Source: Diadema setosum
Lineage: Eukaryota > Echinodermata > Echinoidea > Diadematoida > Diadematidae
Assembly: GCA_033980235.1 (NCBI GenBank)
Contig: CM067070.1
Coordinates: forward strand, 3,506,978 to 3,570,977
Reading direction: 5' to 3'
DNA: 64,000 nucleotides
This document shows, piece after piece, positions 1 to 12,376 of the stretch; the stretch's first letter is position 1, and each line of letters opens with the position of its first letter. The notes beneath the pieces are model-generated. The model saw only the letters and a list, made by a program, of their open reading frames with translations. It was not told the origin of the DNA and searched no databases. A program made the position numbers and the translations under genes.

Positions 1-2081
1 CACCCCTTCTGTAACATTGTTTTAAAAATTTTTCATGTTTGAATTAACATTTACCATGTTATTATCTTTCTCTTTTAATATCTTGTTAACTCAAGTGTTA
101 TGTGTTGTGCGTTTTCTCTCTCCAACTCACGCGTGTCAGTTGTAATACTGAGTGCAACGTTCTTACCCCCTGAAACATATCTTATAGCTGTGGTGTTTCT
201 AAGTTTCACCAACACAAAAATACTCCGTGTCAAAAAGGTCTTGGTCTGATGAAGGTTGACATTGAAGAGACTGGAAAAATGTTTTCTGTGACGTTTTCAT
301 AGATGTTATTTAATTCTTAAAGGCGTTATTCACAACATTATTTGCAGATGAAACAAAACAAAACAAAAAGCCTCAGATGCGATAAATAGTTCTAAAACGG
401 GATCGAAACTACCAATGTAAAATGTTAATCAAATGTTTTCAGGAAAGGGATATATTGGTTTCGAGTGTTTATATATATGATTTTTTTTTTAATCGTTAGG
501 TTTATAATGACGCCTCTGTTGTCAGGACACCCAAGATAATATATACATGAATATATATATAGTTAATTGGATTCAGTTATGCACTATAACATCATTGTGT
601 TAGGTTCAGGCGAGCTCATCCGGCAGTAAGGTTAGGTTAATGATATTCAGGAATATGATTAAGTGCTAGGGACGTCTTAATTATTTTAGTAAGTAGAAAT
701 ATTTTGCTTTGTGGTGAGGAGGATTTTAAATGCATACTTCTGTCTGAGCCATATGTTAATTGATTTTTAGCAGTTTGTGTATAAGTACTAACGTTAGGAA
801 TATTAGGCAGAGAAACATTTTGGTTAGCACATAATTATGACAAATTCAGTACGGGTTGCAGTCATAATTTACGTCGGCGAGCGAAAACACGTCGAGCCCG
901 GAACCACGAGCAGCATAGCCAAAAGTTACATGTTTATTTATACTTTATTTTTTATTTGATATTTTCATATCGACACTCCAACTTTGTACCAAAACCAAAA
1001 CTCGAGTATTCAAAACACTTAATTATAAAAAAAAAAAAATATATATATATATATTTTATTTTACTTGATTTGTTTCTATTTGAATGTTTACATGTCAAAG
1101 TAGCAGAGTGAATAAAAAAAAAAAAGGAGGTCGCTCATGTGACAAATCTTGAAGCAAAACATTTCATGTACAGGGGTCCAACTTTTGTCTCCTTCGTATG
1201 TCTTTGAAATACAACAACAAATAATCAATGTTATAAACCGTCTATAGGCATGGTTTATTGAGGAAATTAGTGATCTCCTTATTTCAGGTTTTATTACAAA
1301 ATTGTTATACGGTAGATGTTTTGAGATACACCTGACCTACACATATTATGATTCAAATTTGACAATTCAAACCTTTTATTAATCACTGCTCCAAATGGTA
1401 AACAAAACATTTAATATTTTCGTTTTTACTCTTCAGTGTCTAATGTTATGATAATTGAAAGGATAACGCTATTATTATAGAAGTTTGTAGTAATCATGAT
1501 TAAAGCGTGCTGATGGAACGTGCCACATTTCCATTCATTGTTGCTTTAATGTTTAACATCCAGGATTTTTTTTTTAAACTCATGAAATTCTTCCGTCAAG
1601 ATGTTTCCATAGCAAGTTATTGACAAATTGTCCTGCATCGACATAAGAGATATAGTCATATCATGACCGTTGCTGATCAACTAAATGACTTAAATTCAAA
1701 CTCATTGCAACCATGCTCTCCAAACTAATACGCGCATGACTTTTATCATGGCTACTACAACAACAGCGATCAATTCAGTGCTTATTTATGTCGATGTAGG
1801 GCAATTCGTCAATCAGTTGCAATCCAAGGTTTTTGTCCCGCTCATTGTAGAGAACACGGCTTGATGAGATGAAATATTTGAATAGACTTTTAGATTAATC
1901 GCGGCTTTTATCATAGAAGAAATTCTCCAAAGACTGTAGACTTAGATTATTTCCACTATCTAGAAAATTCATAATGTGTCAAATTGTGCATGATTGTACA
2001 GAGACTGCTCGATCGAAATTTGCCCTTAAGGTAAAAATTAAAATCCGTTTTGTTGGTTTTGTGATGCAAAATCACTTATCT
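1..2081. other. AT-rich DNA, no exon recognised (probable gene 1 intron)
   Basis: I see no open frame with recognisable protein similarity and no RNA gene here. The stretch is AT-rich with short A/T and TA tracts near 480 and 1025-1060. Gene 1 exons on the minus strand lie just to the right and end at a splice donor near 2841, so this is probably intron or contains later exons I did not recognise. A short imperfect hairpin (arms containing TTGGTTTTGTGATGCA) sits at about 2050-2107, against the boundary of the next repeat. Confidence 0.4.
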
Positions 2082-2740
2082 GTGACTCTGCATCACAAAA
2101 CCAACAAAAAGTCACCACACATGGATTTTCAGTTAAGATTCTGAAAGAACAGACGTTAAACTTTAGGATGACAATTATAACTCAATATAAATACTGGAAA
2201 GAAAGCACACACTCTGGAAAGTGTGAACTGAGAAAAGAGGCTCTGATGTACAAGAATAATGTATTCAAGCGCTTAACTTTTACCAAGCTGTGCTAATTGT
2301 GCGATGAAAGAGACGAAACACAGGATGTAAATTACCTGAGCAACAAAATAAAGGGATTATGAGATTAAGCTGAAATTGAGCATGTCCTATCAATACATTC
2401 TGTCCATGATTAATGTAAACTTTCAAAGCAGTGGCGTTGTCCTTGAAATTGAAGAGTGTGCTAGGGATTTCAAGAAAAAAAAAGTAAAAGAGGCCTTTAA
2501 AACATACTTGATGTCTTCACCCCCCCCCAAAAAAAAAATAAATAAAAGGGGAAAAAACACACTTTCTCATTTATGTTATGATCCCAAATTAAAGGATAAA
2601 GTAGACGAAGGATAGTTCTTTTAGAAAACATGAAAAACTCAAGATTGATTCATTGACAAGGTTGACCTATTTCACCTTTTTGAGCCCTCACGTAAAATCA
2701 AGGGGTGCGACTTTTTGCTTGTTTTGTGGTGCATGGTCAC
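2082..2740 (-). mobile_element. Diverged copy of 0.7 kb GTGACC inverted-repeat element
   Basis: Read on the minus strand, it starts GTGACCATGCACCACAAAAC and ends with GTTGGTTTTGTGATGCAGAG then TCAC, matching the terminal repeats of three better copies near 47.5-51.3 kb. Internal landmarks are shared too, such as the block equivalent to ACTGCTTTGAAAGTTGACAT and the ATCGCACAGCCAGCACGG block in reverse. It carries no transposase frame, so it is a non-autonomous (MITE-like) element. It is older than the other copies, judging by substitutions and indels. Confidence 0.6.
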
Positions 2741-2841
2741 ATATATTCCCTAAAGTAAGAAGTGATAGCAGACTAAAAAAAAAGTCCCCAAAAAGACAAA
2801 AAACTAAGAAAAATAATTTTTTTTATTACGTTCTAACTTAC

Positions 2842-3153
2842 AGTGAATATCGAGAGAAGGTATACTCTGCTGCTGGTTAAGGCTGGCCAATAGATGTCCG
2901 GTGGTCTTGCATTGAAGTCTCTGCTCATTATTTTCTTTTGTTGGAATGAAGGTGAATGTACTTGTTGTATCACTCAGTTCGGCATTACCGGCATTTGGAG
3001 CATTTGTTGTTACTATCCCGCCTGTCTGTTGTACGTCTCCAAGATACCAGTTGATGTCTACGACTGGCCGGCTTCCTACAGCTCTGCAATCTGCCTCGTA
3101 TATTTCTCCAGCGATCAGAGTAGGATTCAACGTTAGTGATAAATTTGGTCCCA
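2842..3153 (-). CDS. RTK-like gene 1, exon 4: second Ig domain
   Basis: A 312-bp exon of 104 codons, in phase with exon 3 through a phase-1 junction that rebuilds a valine codon. On the minus strand it is bounded by an acceptor (ctataacag) at 3154 and a donor (gtaagt) at 2841. The peptide reads as an Ig-fold domain: an ADC cysteine near residue 21, INWYL holding the core tryptophan near residue 35, and LQC holding the partner cysteine near residue 81. This would be an extracellular ligand-binding or adhesion module of a membrane receptor. The gene continues left, but I did not recognise the next exon. Assignment to the same receptor family as genes 2 and 3 is inferred from the duplicated leader region and the tandem arrangement, because no kinase exon of gene 1 is in view. 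Confidence 0.72.
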
Positions 3154-3226
3154 CTGTTATAGATTTGAAACAGAAACACGAATGTTACTTCAGAAGTAAT
3201 CACAAGGAGACGCACTCACACACACG

Positions 3227-3265
<39 letters not shown>

Positions 3266-4206
3266 AAACACATACAGCCTAATAAACCATTACCAGAAAC
3301 TATAGGGTCTACTTTGTCATTAAAATGTCTATACTCAGCGGTACCTTTTTGTTCTTTTTGCCTCGTTAAACACACTTCAATTTGACATTCCTTGTATAAT
3401 CAATTATGAGAAGAACAGACATTTGAAAAGGATGACCATTGTACACGATATTACTGCTGTCTCTGCATGCTATAAATACAACATAGAAAAGCCACTGAAG
3501 ACCACACAAAGATTCAGAACGAAGCACCATCCAATGCCGGTATTTTTATTGATTGCTTCCTTGATGGCTGGCAGTCATTCTCTTTAGTCCATGTTATGGT
3601 GGGTTACAGTTCGTTATTCCGAAGGCCCTTTATTCCTAAGATTTGTTGTTCTGAAGGTTCATTGTTCCGAATTTCATTTTCGGATTAACCAATCTTCGGA
3701 AAAACGATCCTTCGGAATAACGACACAAATTTTCGGATTAACGAACCCTTTTTCATTTTCGGATTAACGAACCTGTAGATATAGGGAATTTGCGTGTTTC
3801 GGATTAACGACCCTTCGGAATAACGACCCTTCGTAATAGCGAACCTTCGGAATAACGAACAGCACCCGTTATGGTGCTCCCAACTTTAATTTCTCTGTTT
3901 TGGTTGACTATTTCTATTAACGTGCTGTTAATTCTTGTTTTATTTTTTTTCTTTCTCTGTTTCTTCCGTTTCGCTGAGGATTCCTTGATCTATCTCAAGA
4001 AATCAGGAATTAGACCTACTTTTATAATTATAGGAATCTTCCCTGCTTCGGTAGGAAAACGAGTAGTGCATCATCCATGTGTAATTCCATGTTTAGTGAA
4101 TTCACGTTAAATAAGTAAAAACCCGATGGGGTCTTATAAAGGCCAATATATATCAGTCACGTTTGGTCCTTCTTGTAGTGTTATTGTTATCTAGTAGCAA
4201 ACTCAC
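3154..4206 (-). other. Gene 1 intron 3
   Basis: This intron lies between the two Ig exons. It contains a CA/CG microsatellite at about 3212-3275, the small iteron element at 3601-3867 and otherwise unremarkable AT-rich sequence. The 79-codon plus-strand frame around 3871-4110 looks hydrophobic but has no homology I recognise and begins inside the element's flank, so it is not called as a gene. Confidence 0.5.
3601..3867. mobile_element. Iteron-built element (TTCGGAATAACGAACC family), 8-bp TSD
   Basis: The 267-bp element starts GGGTTACAGTTCGTTATTCC and ends CGGAATAACGAACAGCACCC, so its ends are inverted repeats beginning GGG. It is flanked by the direct repeat GTTATGGT at 3593-3600 and 3868-3875, an 8-bp target-site duplication. 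Almost all of it consists of variants of TTCGGAATAACGAACC and its reverse complement. No coding capacity is present. A second copy with its own 8-bp duplication is at 31919-32049. The 8-bp duplication is typical of hAT, P or Merlin-type transposases; which one is not determined. Confidence 0.85.
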
Positions 4207-4537
4207 CCTCAACAGTAACTTGTGCTGCTGGTGCAGGATTCAACACCTCAGAAGACTGACAAATATATCTCCCTTCCTCGGCAATCTGTGTATCTGTGAT
4301 TGTCAGTGTAGATGAGCTGGCATCATCTGATACACTAAAGTCGTCATATTTTGCCAAAGGAGTTAATTTGTTCCCCCCACTAAACAAAGTGAGAGCAGGT
4401 TTCACTGAAACATCATGCCAAGTGAAAACTGAAGATGTCCCTCCACTCACTGTACATGTTAGCTGTGTGGTAGTTCCAGCTACCACTGCTACTGAAGACG
4501 GTCCATACAGCGTTTGACAATGTGTCACCGTTATCAC
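4207..4537 (-). CDS. RTK-like gene 1, exon 3: first Ig domain
   Basis: A 331-bp exon bounded by acceptor ctgcag (4538-4543) and donor gtgagt (4201-4206) on the minus strand. It joins in frame to exon 2, completing the signal peptide (ITVTHC, then QTLYGP as a likely mature start). The domain shows LTCTVSGG with the first cysteine, FTWHDV with the core tryptophan, and EEGRYICQSS with the YxC second cysteine, which is the classic V/I-set Ig pattern. A Ser/Thr-rich stretch (SSSTLTITDTQ) forms the strand before YIC. Role: extracellular domain of a single-pass receptor, which is family knowledge and not shown by the sequence alone. The exon ends in phase 1. Confidence 0.78.
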
Positions 4538-4930
4538 CTGCAGGTAAAGAGAGAGAAGAACTGTATCTTACGTGTTTGTGTTTGTTAGTGAAGGCGTATG
4601 GTGGTTATACTGGACAGTGTCCGTGTACATTAAAGAAAAAAGCATTACAATGTCATATGCCGCTAGGAGTCCTACGTAAATTTTCACATTATGTTGTTGG
4701 CGTTTAAAATAGAAAAAGAAAAGAAAAGAGAAAAGGTGGGTCGCTATTAAAGAAAAATAATAAATGCCCCAGAAAATTATTGATACTGACATAAAATCAG
4801 ACCATAATAAATCTGAAACAATTAAACATTATTATTAGATATAATGATAATCATGTCTTCATGAGGTAGCTCATAAATGATGTCTCCTGTCTCTATCTTA
4901 GACATTTTCAAATTACATTGTGATACTTAC

Positions 4931-4981
4931 GCCTTGCAGAATCATCGCTACAACTGTAACATGCAGGTGATGTGACATCAT
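4931..4981 (-). CDS. RTK-like gene 1, exon 2: start codon and signal peptide
   Basis: The exon runs 4931-4993 with acceptor cttgaaatag and donor gtaagt. Coding begins at the first of two adjacent ATGs (4979-4981); the second ATG at 4976-4978 is an equal alternative. The 17 codons read MMSHHLHVTVVAMILQG and continue into exon 3 without a phase shift, giving a hydrophobic signal sequence that enters the secretory pathway. Twelve bases of 5' UTR precede the ATG in this exon. Start choice rests on the signal-like peptide and on the absence of an upstream ATG within the exon. Confidence 0.72.
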
Positions 4982-4993
4982 TGCTGCTGTATT

Positions 4994-5981
4994 CTATTTC
5001 AAGAAAAAAAGAAGAAATACAACAACAACAACAACAACAACAAAAGAATGGGAGTGTGTTTCAACGTTTTGTAGTCACCATAACTTTTCTTTGTCACTCA
5101 AGTTGCATATCTGCTGTGTAATTATGTTCTTTTTTCTTGTAGGCTGTCCGAAGTACATTGTCGCGGGAAGAAAACAAAAGAAACACAAGTCTATATCAAA
5201 CTCGATTTGCAATCGTAGACATTGAAAATATCGAAAGAGTGTAATTTATCATAAAAGTGTAGATTTTTCTGTGGCATGTGGCATAGTGGATAAGACTTCC
5301 GACTCCCAAACGGAGGACCGTGAGTTCAAATCCCGCCCAGTGCTTACATCCTTGGACAAGATGTTTTTACCCACAATGTCCCTCTCGACCAAGGTGTATA
5401 AATGGGTACCTGGCAACGCTATAGGGTAATAATAATAGCAGGGCCCTCTGGTAGAGCAGTGGCAACACTGAAGAGGCTACCCTGGGTAAATAAGACCTTA
5501 TTATTATTATTGTTATTATTATTATTATCGTGTAAAACAGCAAATGCGATGAACCATATGAACATTATTTTCATTTCATTCATTAGCCTTAATAATTGCA
5601 AACATCAACATTATTACTTTATTTCATTTTATAGGAGTTTATGATAACATGTTATTAAGTTTATCACAGGACTCAAACACTTTTAATTGTACCAAGCGAT
5701 ATGTGGGATGAACTGATTTTAGTGAGGATGTATGGAACTCGTTGAAGTTTAAACAATTGTACGAATATAATGAAAGTATTCGACAATAAACGATCGAACC
5801 ATACTGTGTCACAGTTGAATACATTTGCCAACGGACTTTTAATCAAGAATGAAAAAAAAAACACACAAAAAAACATCGTTTCAATGTGCAGGCAATTCAC
5901 AATACCACGGGGTTAGAGGGAAAAAATGCTTTCAGGCAGAATCTTTTCATCAAAGTTCATGGAAAGACAATTATATCTTAC
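4994..5981 (-). other. Gene 1 intron 1
   Basis: An intron between the untranslated leader exon and the signal-peptide exon. It holds an (ACA)n tract at about 5020-5043 and a tRNA-derived SINE at 5271-5529. Nothing else recognisable. Confidence 0.5.
5271..5529 (+). mobile_element. tRNA-derived SINE
   Basis: The head carries RNA polymerase III internal promoter motifs: an A-box-like TAGTGGATAAG at about 5284-5294 and a B-box-like GAGTTCAAATCCC at about 5322-5334. A non-tRNA body of about 150 bp follows, then a tail of TTATTATTATTG units ending at 5529. This is the standard layout of a tRNA-class SINE. A similar simple tail (TTGTTATTATTATC) ends the LINE fragment at 61012-61866, so that LINE type is a plausible mobilising partner, though the match is only in the simple tail. 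It is not a functional tRNA gene: the body and tail are extra and no clean cloverleaf is visible. Confidence 0.75.
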
Positions 5982-6180
5982 CGTTGATGACGTCTTTGTT
6001 GTTGAAAGTTTTCCCGATGGATAGACCGCCCGCTCTCTCTACGTGTTGCTAAATGAAACACTCAACGAGGAAGCAAGATACACACTGAGGCTCAGTGAGC
6101 TGCACACTATCGATAACAGACCTATAGGAAATAACATCCGATAATCCAGTAGTCAAGACATCGCCCTCTCGTGACGATGA
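5982..6180 (-). promoter_or_regulatory. Gene 1 leader exon and promoter region
   Basis: A splice donor (CATCAACG then gtaagat, at 5976-5981) ends an untranslated first exon. The block from here to about 6180 is repeated at 16.43-16.71 kb and again at 19.42-20.79 kb next to inserted elements. Shared stretches include AGGAAGCAAGA, CTGAGGCTCAG, CTGCACACTATCGATAAC and GCCCTCTCGTGACGATGAG. No TATA box is evident and the exact transcription start cannot be set. Conservation between gene copies, with the donor preserved in both, is the evidence that this is leader plus promoter. Confidence 0.5.
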
Positions 6181-6682
6181 GCCATATAGGGCATTCTTTG
6201 GGAAAGGTTTCCTGCATGTTATCAGGGAAAAAGTAAAAAGAAATAAGATAAAAAACAGTTACATCGGTGACGTGCACACATCCTGTTTCTCATTTTTCCA
6301 ATCTCGAAAAAAAAAAAGTTTTTTGTTTCTGTATTTCCGGTTGGCTAAAAATGAACGTTTCATCTTTCTCACTCTCTCTATCTGTCTATCTATCTCTACC
6401 GCCTCCTCATTATCTTTGGACATTTTCCTGTCTACCAAAAACCACAGTATAGGAAACTACAGATAAACCTATTAATTACCCTCTTATCTTATACTCAGTG
6501 ATTAAGTGCTGCAAATTATTAAGTCGTTTCCATTTATCACGCTGTGGTAGTTGCATAAGACACTATATTCATTTCATTCCAACATGACATCTCTTCAAGT
6601 CAGGATGCACAACTTAATACAGTTTAATTTCCGTTATTAGGATCGGTTAACCAAACCGTTACGCTAAGCATTGAGATGGTCG

Positions 6683-7254
6683 ATATCACGATTTTTTGTT
6701 CGTATTCATATTTTTACTTCGGTTCCTTCAGTCTCATTACAATGTGCCGTTTCTGTAAAGTTTCGAGCAGTGTCGTTGAATATGCTCCGTTCATAATTTA
6801 CATTATTTTCTTATGAAACAATGTGGGATTTATTCCATGTTATTTTCAAAAACAAAACAAAAAAAAACAAAAAAAAAACAGAATCACACCTTTAATGAAA
6901 CAGCTTTGTCAACTTCAGCTGTTATACTTATTTTTATGTGTGAAATCGAGATTAACAGCCACGTATTATATCACGATTTTTTGTTCGTATTCATATTTTT
7001 ACTTCGGTTCCTTCAGTCTCATTACAATGTGCCATTTCTGTAAAGTTTCGAGCAGTGTCGTTGAATATACTCCGTTCATAATTTACATTATTTTCTTATG
7101 AAAAAATGTGGGATTTATTCCATGTTATTTTCAAAAACAAAACAAAAAAAAAACAAAAAAAAACAGAATCACACCTTTAATGAAACAGCTTTGTCAACTT
7201 CAGCTGTTATACTTATTTTTATGTGCGAAATCGAGATTAACAGCCACGTATCAT
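6683..7254. repeat. Recent 285-bp tandem duplication
   Basis: Two head-to-tail units (about 6683-6967 and 6968-7254) are nearly identical. Each runs from ATATCACGATTTTTTGTTCG to the block ending AACAGCCACGTAT and includes an AAAACAAAA-rich middle. Differences are single substitutions and A-run length. Open frames of about 65-90 codons here are duplicated by the repeat and look non-coding. It lies about 0.5 kb upstream of the gene 1 leader. Confidence 0.85.
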
Positions 7255-7670
7255 ATCAATTTCCTTTCCATTATAGATTATTTGTTGAAATTTGTTAACA
7301 TTCGACGCTGTATTGGCACAGGAAGTTTTAAAGTAGGCCTACGCAAGGTATCAAAGTGATACATGCTTGAAACGTTGTCATTTTGACTAAACTTAGGCTT
7401 ACAAGTCATGTTCGACTCACATTTGTTACATAACTGTTTGTGTCACCATTGACATACACTGTCTACGTTTGAGGTGACATTATTAAAGTTGCAAACTTGT
7501 TTAAAAAACAACAAAACAAACATCCTTCGTTGTTTACTCATTTTTCCTACAGATAGACGTCTTTATACGGAGCTTTGGTATGCTAGCCTCTGAAGGCTGA
7601 CAGTAAAGTGTTGAGTAATAGAATTCCTAAATCAAATAGATAGTGTGAGGACTAGAATTAAACGTTCCTA

Positions 7671-8213
7671 CACTGCAAAAATTCCGGTGTTAAATAGTGA
7701 ACACCGAGCTGGTGTTAAATTTTCGGTGCTCATTTATGGTGTTAAATTAACACCTCCGGGTGTTATTTCCAAATTTTAAACTGTTTTTTGAAGAGTTTCT
7801 TAGTAACTGCACTTCTTGTTGATTTTTAATTTAAACAAGACGATCAAGAATTTTACATTAAAATACTAGATTTTTGAAAAAAAATTAAAATAAATGTACA
7901 CCAAAGTAACACCAGCTGGTGTGGTCTCTTATTGAAGCTGGACGGGTGTTAAAACCATTGATATGAACACCAACAAATATCAAATCAGCACCATGTGGTG
8001 TCATTTTTTAATTAACACCAGTACAGTGTCAAAATAACACCAGGTACAGTGTCAAATTAACACCACAAAGTGTCAGGCACATGTCAGGTGAACACTTTTC
8101 AACACCATCACAGTGCATTTTCAACACCTGTGGGTGTGGTCCTTTATTGAAGTTTGACCGGTGTTAGAGTTAACACCTATGGTGTTAAATCTAACACCGA
8201 TGGTTTTACAGTA
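7671..8213. mobile_element. TA-flanked MITE with GGTGTTAA iterations
   Basis: Left end CACTGCAAAAATTCCGGTG, right end reading in reverse TACTGTAAAACCATCGGTG, flanked by TA on both sides. The inside is packed with GGTGTTAA/TTAACACC words in both orientations. Ends of the CACTGTAAAAA type with TA duplication suggest a mariner-like transposase, but no coding frame remains. Precise ends are uncertain by a few bases. Confidence 0.7.
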
Positions 8214-9680
8214 TACCAAACATTTCATATTCAATTCTCTCGAATTCTGAGCCTTTCCTTTCCAACCCTGTAGAGAAGCCAAAAATATGACTCTATGTTG
8301 GTGTTCTGGGTGATTGTTTGACAGAATAAGCTATCTTCAGGTTGTTCCGCATCATATTGAACAACAGTGATTTTGCGTGTGATATTGTTTATTACGATCG
8401 GAATGATAGATGAGTTTGTCTGCATCGCATCCAATATTTACATACTGGTCTATTTTGGAGCCTTTCTCTTAGAAAAGATAGAATGTGTTTCCTTACAAGT
8501 GCTTTTGGAACCCCCGGGAATGCTTGGAATTTCATCTTTTTCTTTTTTTTGTTTTGACTTAACTGCCTTAACCCTTCGCATGCCACATTACTTTTCTGTA
8601 CATAGGTTTGTGTGTGACATTTAAAATACGTTCGAAAAGAAACATGTGGAAACGTATGCAAGTGTATAGTAGGGCCACGTTTGATTAATTTGAAACAAAA
8701 TTCTAGTTTACTTATTTACAATCGTGTTTCAAATAAAGTAATCTCGGCACGTGTGAATGGCCGGGTAATAGTATCATGAATGGATGGACGTTTAATGTAG
8801 GCCCTACATGTTGTTTGCTGGATCAAAAAGACGCGACCCTGTTAGCGAGTAAATTTCGTCATTTTTGCATTGAAAACAGGTACTATTTTCAACCAATTCA
8901 TACAAATGAATCAGTTAAAAAACAGAAACACACACACACACACACACAAATTAAATCAAAAACTTCTGTCATCAGGAATCGCGACATCCATAACGTAAAT
9001 GAATTAAAAAATTATCAACACAGTAAAGATGTATAACATTTCAATTGAGGAACATTTTAAAGCGAACTGAGGTCCGATTTTTGAACGTTTTCTTCTTGCA
9101 CCATACATTTTAAATGGTGTGTACAGTTGTGGTTGAGTTGAGGATTTAGCATTTAACGTTTAGCGAGATATTCAGAAACCATTCTATGAGATGTCAAAGA
9201 GCATGTAATTCTAAAGGGTTTCAGAAGGTTTATATATGAAAATCAGTTTTGAAATGGCTAATAAAAGGCGTGGCCTGTCGCCTTTTATTATCATCACTTT
9301 TTTCTTTGGATATCTCAGCCATTTGAAAACCAATTTTCATGATATAAGCGTTGAATCCTTCTAAAAATTCCATGCTGTATCATATTTCATTAGAGGTTTT
9401 TAATTATCTCAATTAGGAATGTTCAAAACATTATTATCCCCTTTTCTACCAGTACTGTGCAGTCCCTTTAAAGTAAAGAATAATTGTACAGATGAACAAG
9501 TTCTTTTTGATTATTTTTTTAAATCTTGAAACAAGATCGTTTTGTTTGTACTGTGCGCAGACAATCAATATTTTACGCCCACACTGCTTTCGATGTATGA
9601 CTTAAACAGCGTATTTTTGCCAAAGTTATTTTGTTTTCAGATATTTCTTGACCTGACCTGTGTAATTCAATTTCTAAGGG
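8214..9680. other. Intergenic, no gene recognised
   Basis: Noncoding between the MITE and the duplicated downstream flank of gene 2. It contains a short (CA)n tract at 8931-8949. Several short frames overlap on both strands without domain motifs or codon pattern. Nothing else is supportable. Confidence 0.4.
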
Positions 9681-11151
9681 TTATTTGATGGAATAATGAA
9701 TGTACATTGTAATTGTTTTATTAATATCGCCATCCAGATTAGCATTCATATAATGTTCCATCTTGAATGTTTGTCTCTTACAACTGTGTGTCCCCTCCAG
9801 TTTCAATTCTGCCACACAAAAGCACAAGCAATCAAACAAACAAACGGCAAACATTGAATCAAACACACATGTAGTTTAAACACTTACACAGCATACACTG
9901 TATGTGGCACTGGATGTGACACCATATGACATTTGATTCGTTGGAAATCTGTTTATTTTTACAGTTTTATTTACGTGCTTCTAATAGTTTGTTAATCCAA
10001 TACAGAACATTCGTCAAAGTCAGAAAACAGTGCAACATTGGCCAAGTAAAAGTCACTACAGTGAATATGCTAGACAGTTTACCGACATAATGCATATGAC
10101 GAGTAGGGATTATTTGAAGAGTTTGTACGAAAAACCCGATAAGCCCGTATTTGACAAATGGAGATATTTGCGATTAAAGGTCAAGAAAAATAGAGAGAAT
10201 GATAACAAATTGTTTACTCCTTTTGACCATAACCTGAAAATTCTTCCTTTATATGTAGTGAACAATATATCAATGAAAAATATATTATTTCCACTTTATG
10301 ACAGAGACCGTATATCAAAATCTTCAATAAATGGACAAAGATTTTTGCGAGCAATATACTCTTCGTTTAGTCGTATTCCTTGGATTCCATTTAAAGAAGT
10401 TATAAGATTTGTTCTAATGGATATATGAAATAAAAAAAAATGCTGATAGTAATACCAATCACCCTAACCCCATTAATACTCAATGGGATAACAAACACAA
10501 GAATATCTCTAACAAAGCCACAATGAAACTAGGAAATAGTGTGTGTTGATTTTTTTTTTCTATGTTACTTCTCTAAATAGTATTCTCGTTTTCCAAGTTT
10601 CGATTTAACAACGATGATTTCTTTATGCATCACTAGAACAAAAACTCAAACCTCATATTTAGTACAAAGTACAGTAAATGTACATGGTGCAATACACTAA
10701 AATTTAATGCGTGCACTAATTATAATAAAAAAAAATAATTAGATAAAGACAGCACTGTGGTATCCATGACTAAGCCATAAGGCTTTGGATATTCAATTAT
10801 TATAATCATTAATTAATATGCATGTCTCAGATTCTATGTTATTTGTTGTAATATTATTCATTGAGTTATCCATATGCAACACCACTCTTTGTTCTCCATC
10901 ACCATATTTGGTACCCTACCATCCCAATAGTCAAAGGTATTTTGGAAATGAGTGAGTACTTAGAAATGTCCACTGACCACAAAGCTTGACCCGTGCAGGG
11001 TGAATAAACCTCACTTGAATTTTGGTTTTCAACCTCTCAAGTCATGTGTGCTGTGTCTCCTTTCTTGAGAACATGAGATTGAGTGTAAAACTGGACCACG
11101 TGACTATTTGAAAGTTTCTCCAGTACCTTAAAAGCAAAATGACAATACAAC

Positions 11152-11646
11152 TGAGTATATGAATATGAGAACGACCCAAGTCCATGGAAGATCATTTCGA
11201 GTAAAAAAAAAAATAATATCTTTTTTATTTGTCCAATAATATTCTATTTAACTGTGACGGGAAGGCAACATTGTATATACTAATTATTACATAATATATT
11301 ATTATGACAATTAACATTTACATTAATTGTGGAGAGGCCATTTTGTGTAGTGGACTTGGGTCGTTCTTTGATTCATATGGACCTGGGTCGTTCTTTGATT
11401 CATATACATGATATTCTGCCATAGAGATGAGAGAAGGATGAGAGACGGCACTATTATATGAATGTAAGAATGACCCAAGTCCTTCATTTTTACATTAATA
11501 TAAGATTTAACTCATTCATTTCAGGCACTTCCGGGGGTAATTAGGATTTATCATTTATACACAAGATGAGTCCATGCATAAGCTACAAATTCCCATGTCA
11601 GACTGAATTTGCCCAAAAATTGGACTTGGGTCGTTTTTATATTCAG
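11152..11646. mobile_element. AACGACCCAAGTC inverted-repeat element, copy 1
   Basis: Starts TGAGTATATGAATATGAGAA then CGACCCAAGTCC and ends GGACTTGGGTCG followed by TTTTTATATTCAGG. Internal motifs GACTTGGGTCGTTCTTTGAT are also present, here tandemly doubled near 11345-11405. Relatives lie at 19587-20071 and 48502-48970. No coding frame. In the paired copy B the family member sits at a different place, so the two insertions are independent. Confidence 0.75.
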
Positions 11647-12310
11647 GTCTTCAACTGTCAGTAACTTTGCGATAATGTCCATAACAATAACAGAGCTATA
11701 TCAACCTTGTGACAACTTACTTTATAACAAACAATGCCTCAATAAATGACTTATTTACAAGAGTGATAAGTTTTATTATCTCGGGTTAGGTCAAAATCTA
11801 CGACTAAACATGTACAATATTATCTATTAAAGAAAGAATATTAATTAATAACAGACGGATAGCATGCGAATTCTCAAATAGGAAGACATGTCATTACGTA
11901 AGATACATTCAACATAGCTTACAATCTTTTGCCACCAAGACGACACAACATTACATATAAACAATCAACGTAATATTAGTGATACACTTAAGTGCTTGGA
12001 AATCGCTGTGTTTTTCTGTGTTGAACATTGCTAATGACATATAAACCCTTAGAATAATAACGACACAGGAGCATATAAAAATACAGTAAGTAACTGATTC
12101 ATTTTGATACGATTGTTTTGAAAAGATGTAAATGCTGCTCTATTTTCCACCTTTAGCTCAGACAAATGTCAGAAGTACTTAAAATGCAATATAGGACAAT
12201 AAGACAGGAAGACACACACGTATACAGTTATGCATAACAGTATCTGAAGCCACAATTACCGTCTGTCCAAAAAAAAAGTCTTGAATTTCATAATGATTCT
12301 TGATTAACCT

Positions 12311-12376
12311 CTAGGCTATTACATCCGCCACATCCTCATGTAATTCCTCGTTCAAGTTCTGAAGTGACTGGTGCTC
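12311..12376 (-). CDS. RTK-like gene 2, last coding exon
   Basis: Acceptor tttccag, then 21 codons and TAG at 12311-12313. It is the paralogue of the gene 3 exon at 57990-58055 with the same length and stop position. Ten of 21 residues differ. The tail ends LHEDVADVIA, where gene 3 has LYEAVADVAV, so the single tail tyrosine is replaced by histidine. The reading frame is otherwise open. This would be the short cytoplasmic tail after the kinase domain. Confidence 0.65.
   Translation of the reverse strand, partial: EHQSLQNLNEELHEDVADVIA

Noticed and set aside
10030..10428. 132-codon plus-strand frame in duplication copy A
   Set aside because: The paired region of copy B (about 49.0-49.6 kb) is rearranged and out of frame, composition is AT-driven (Lys/Ile/Asn) and no domain is recognisable.
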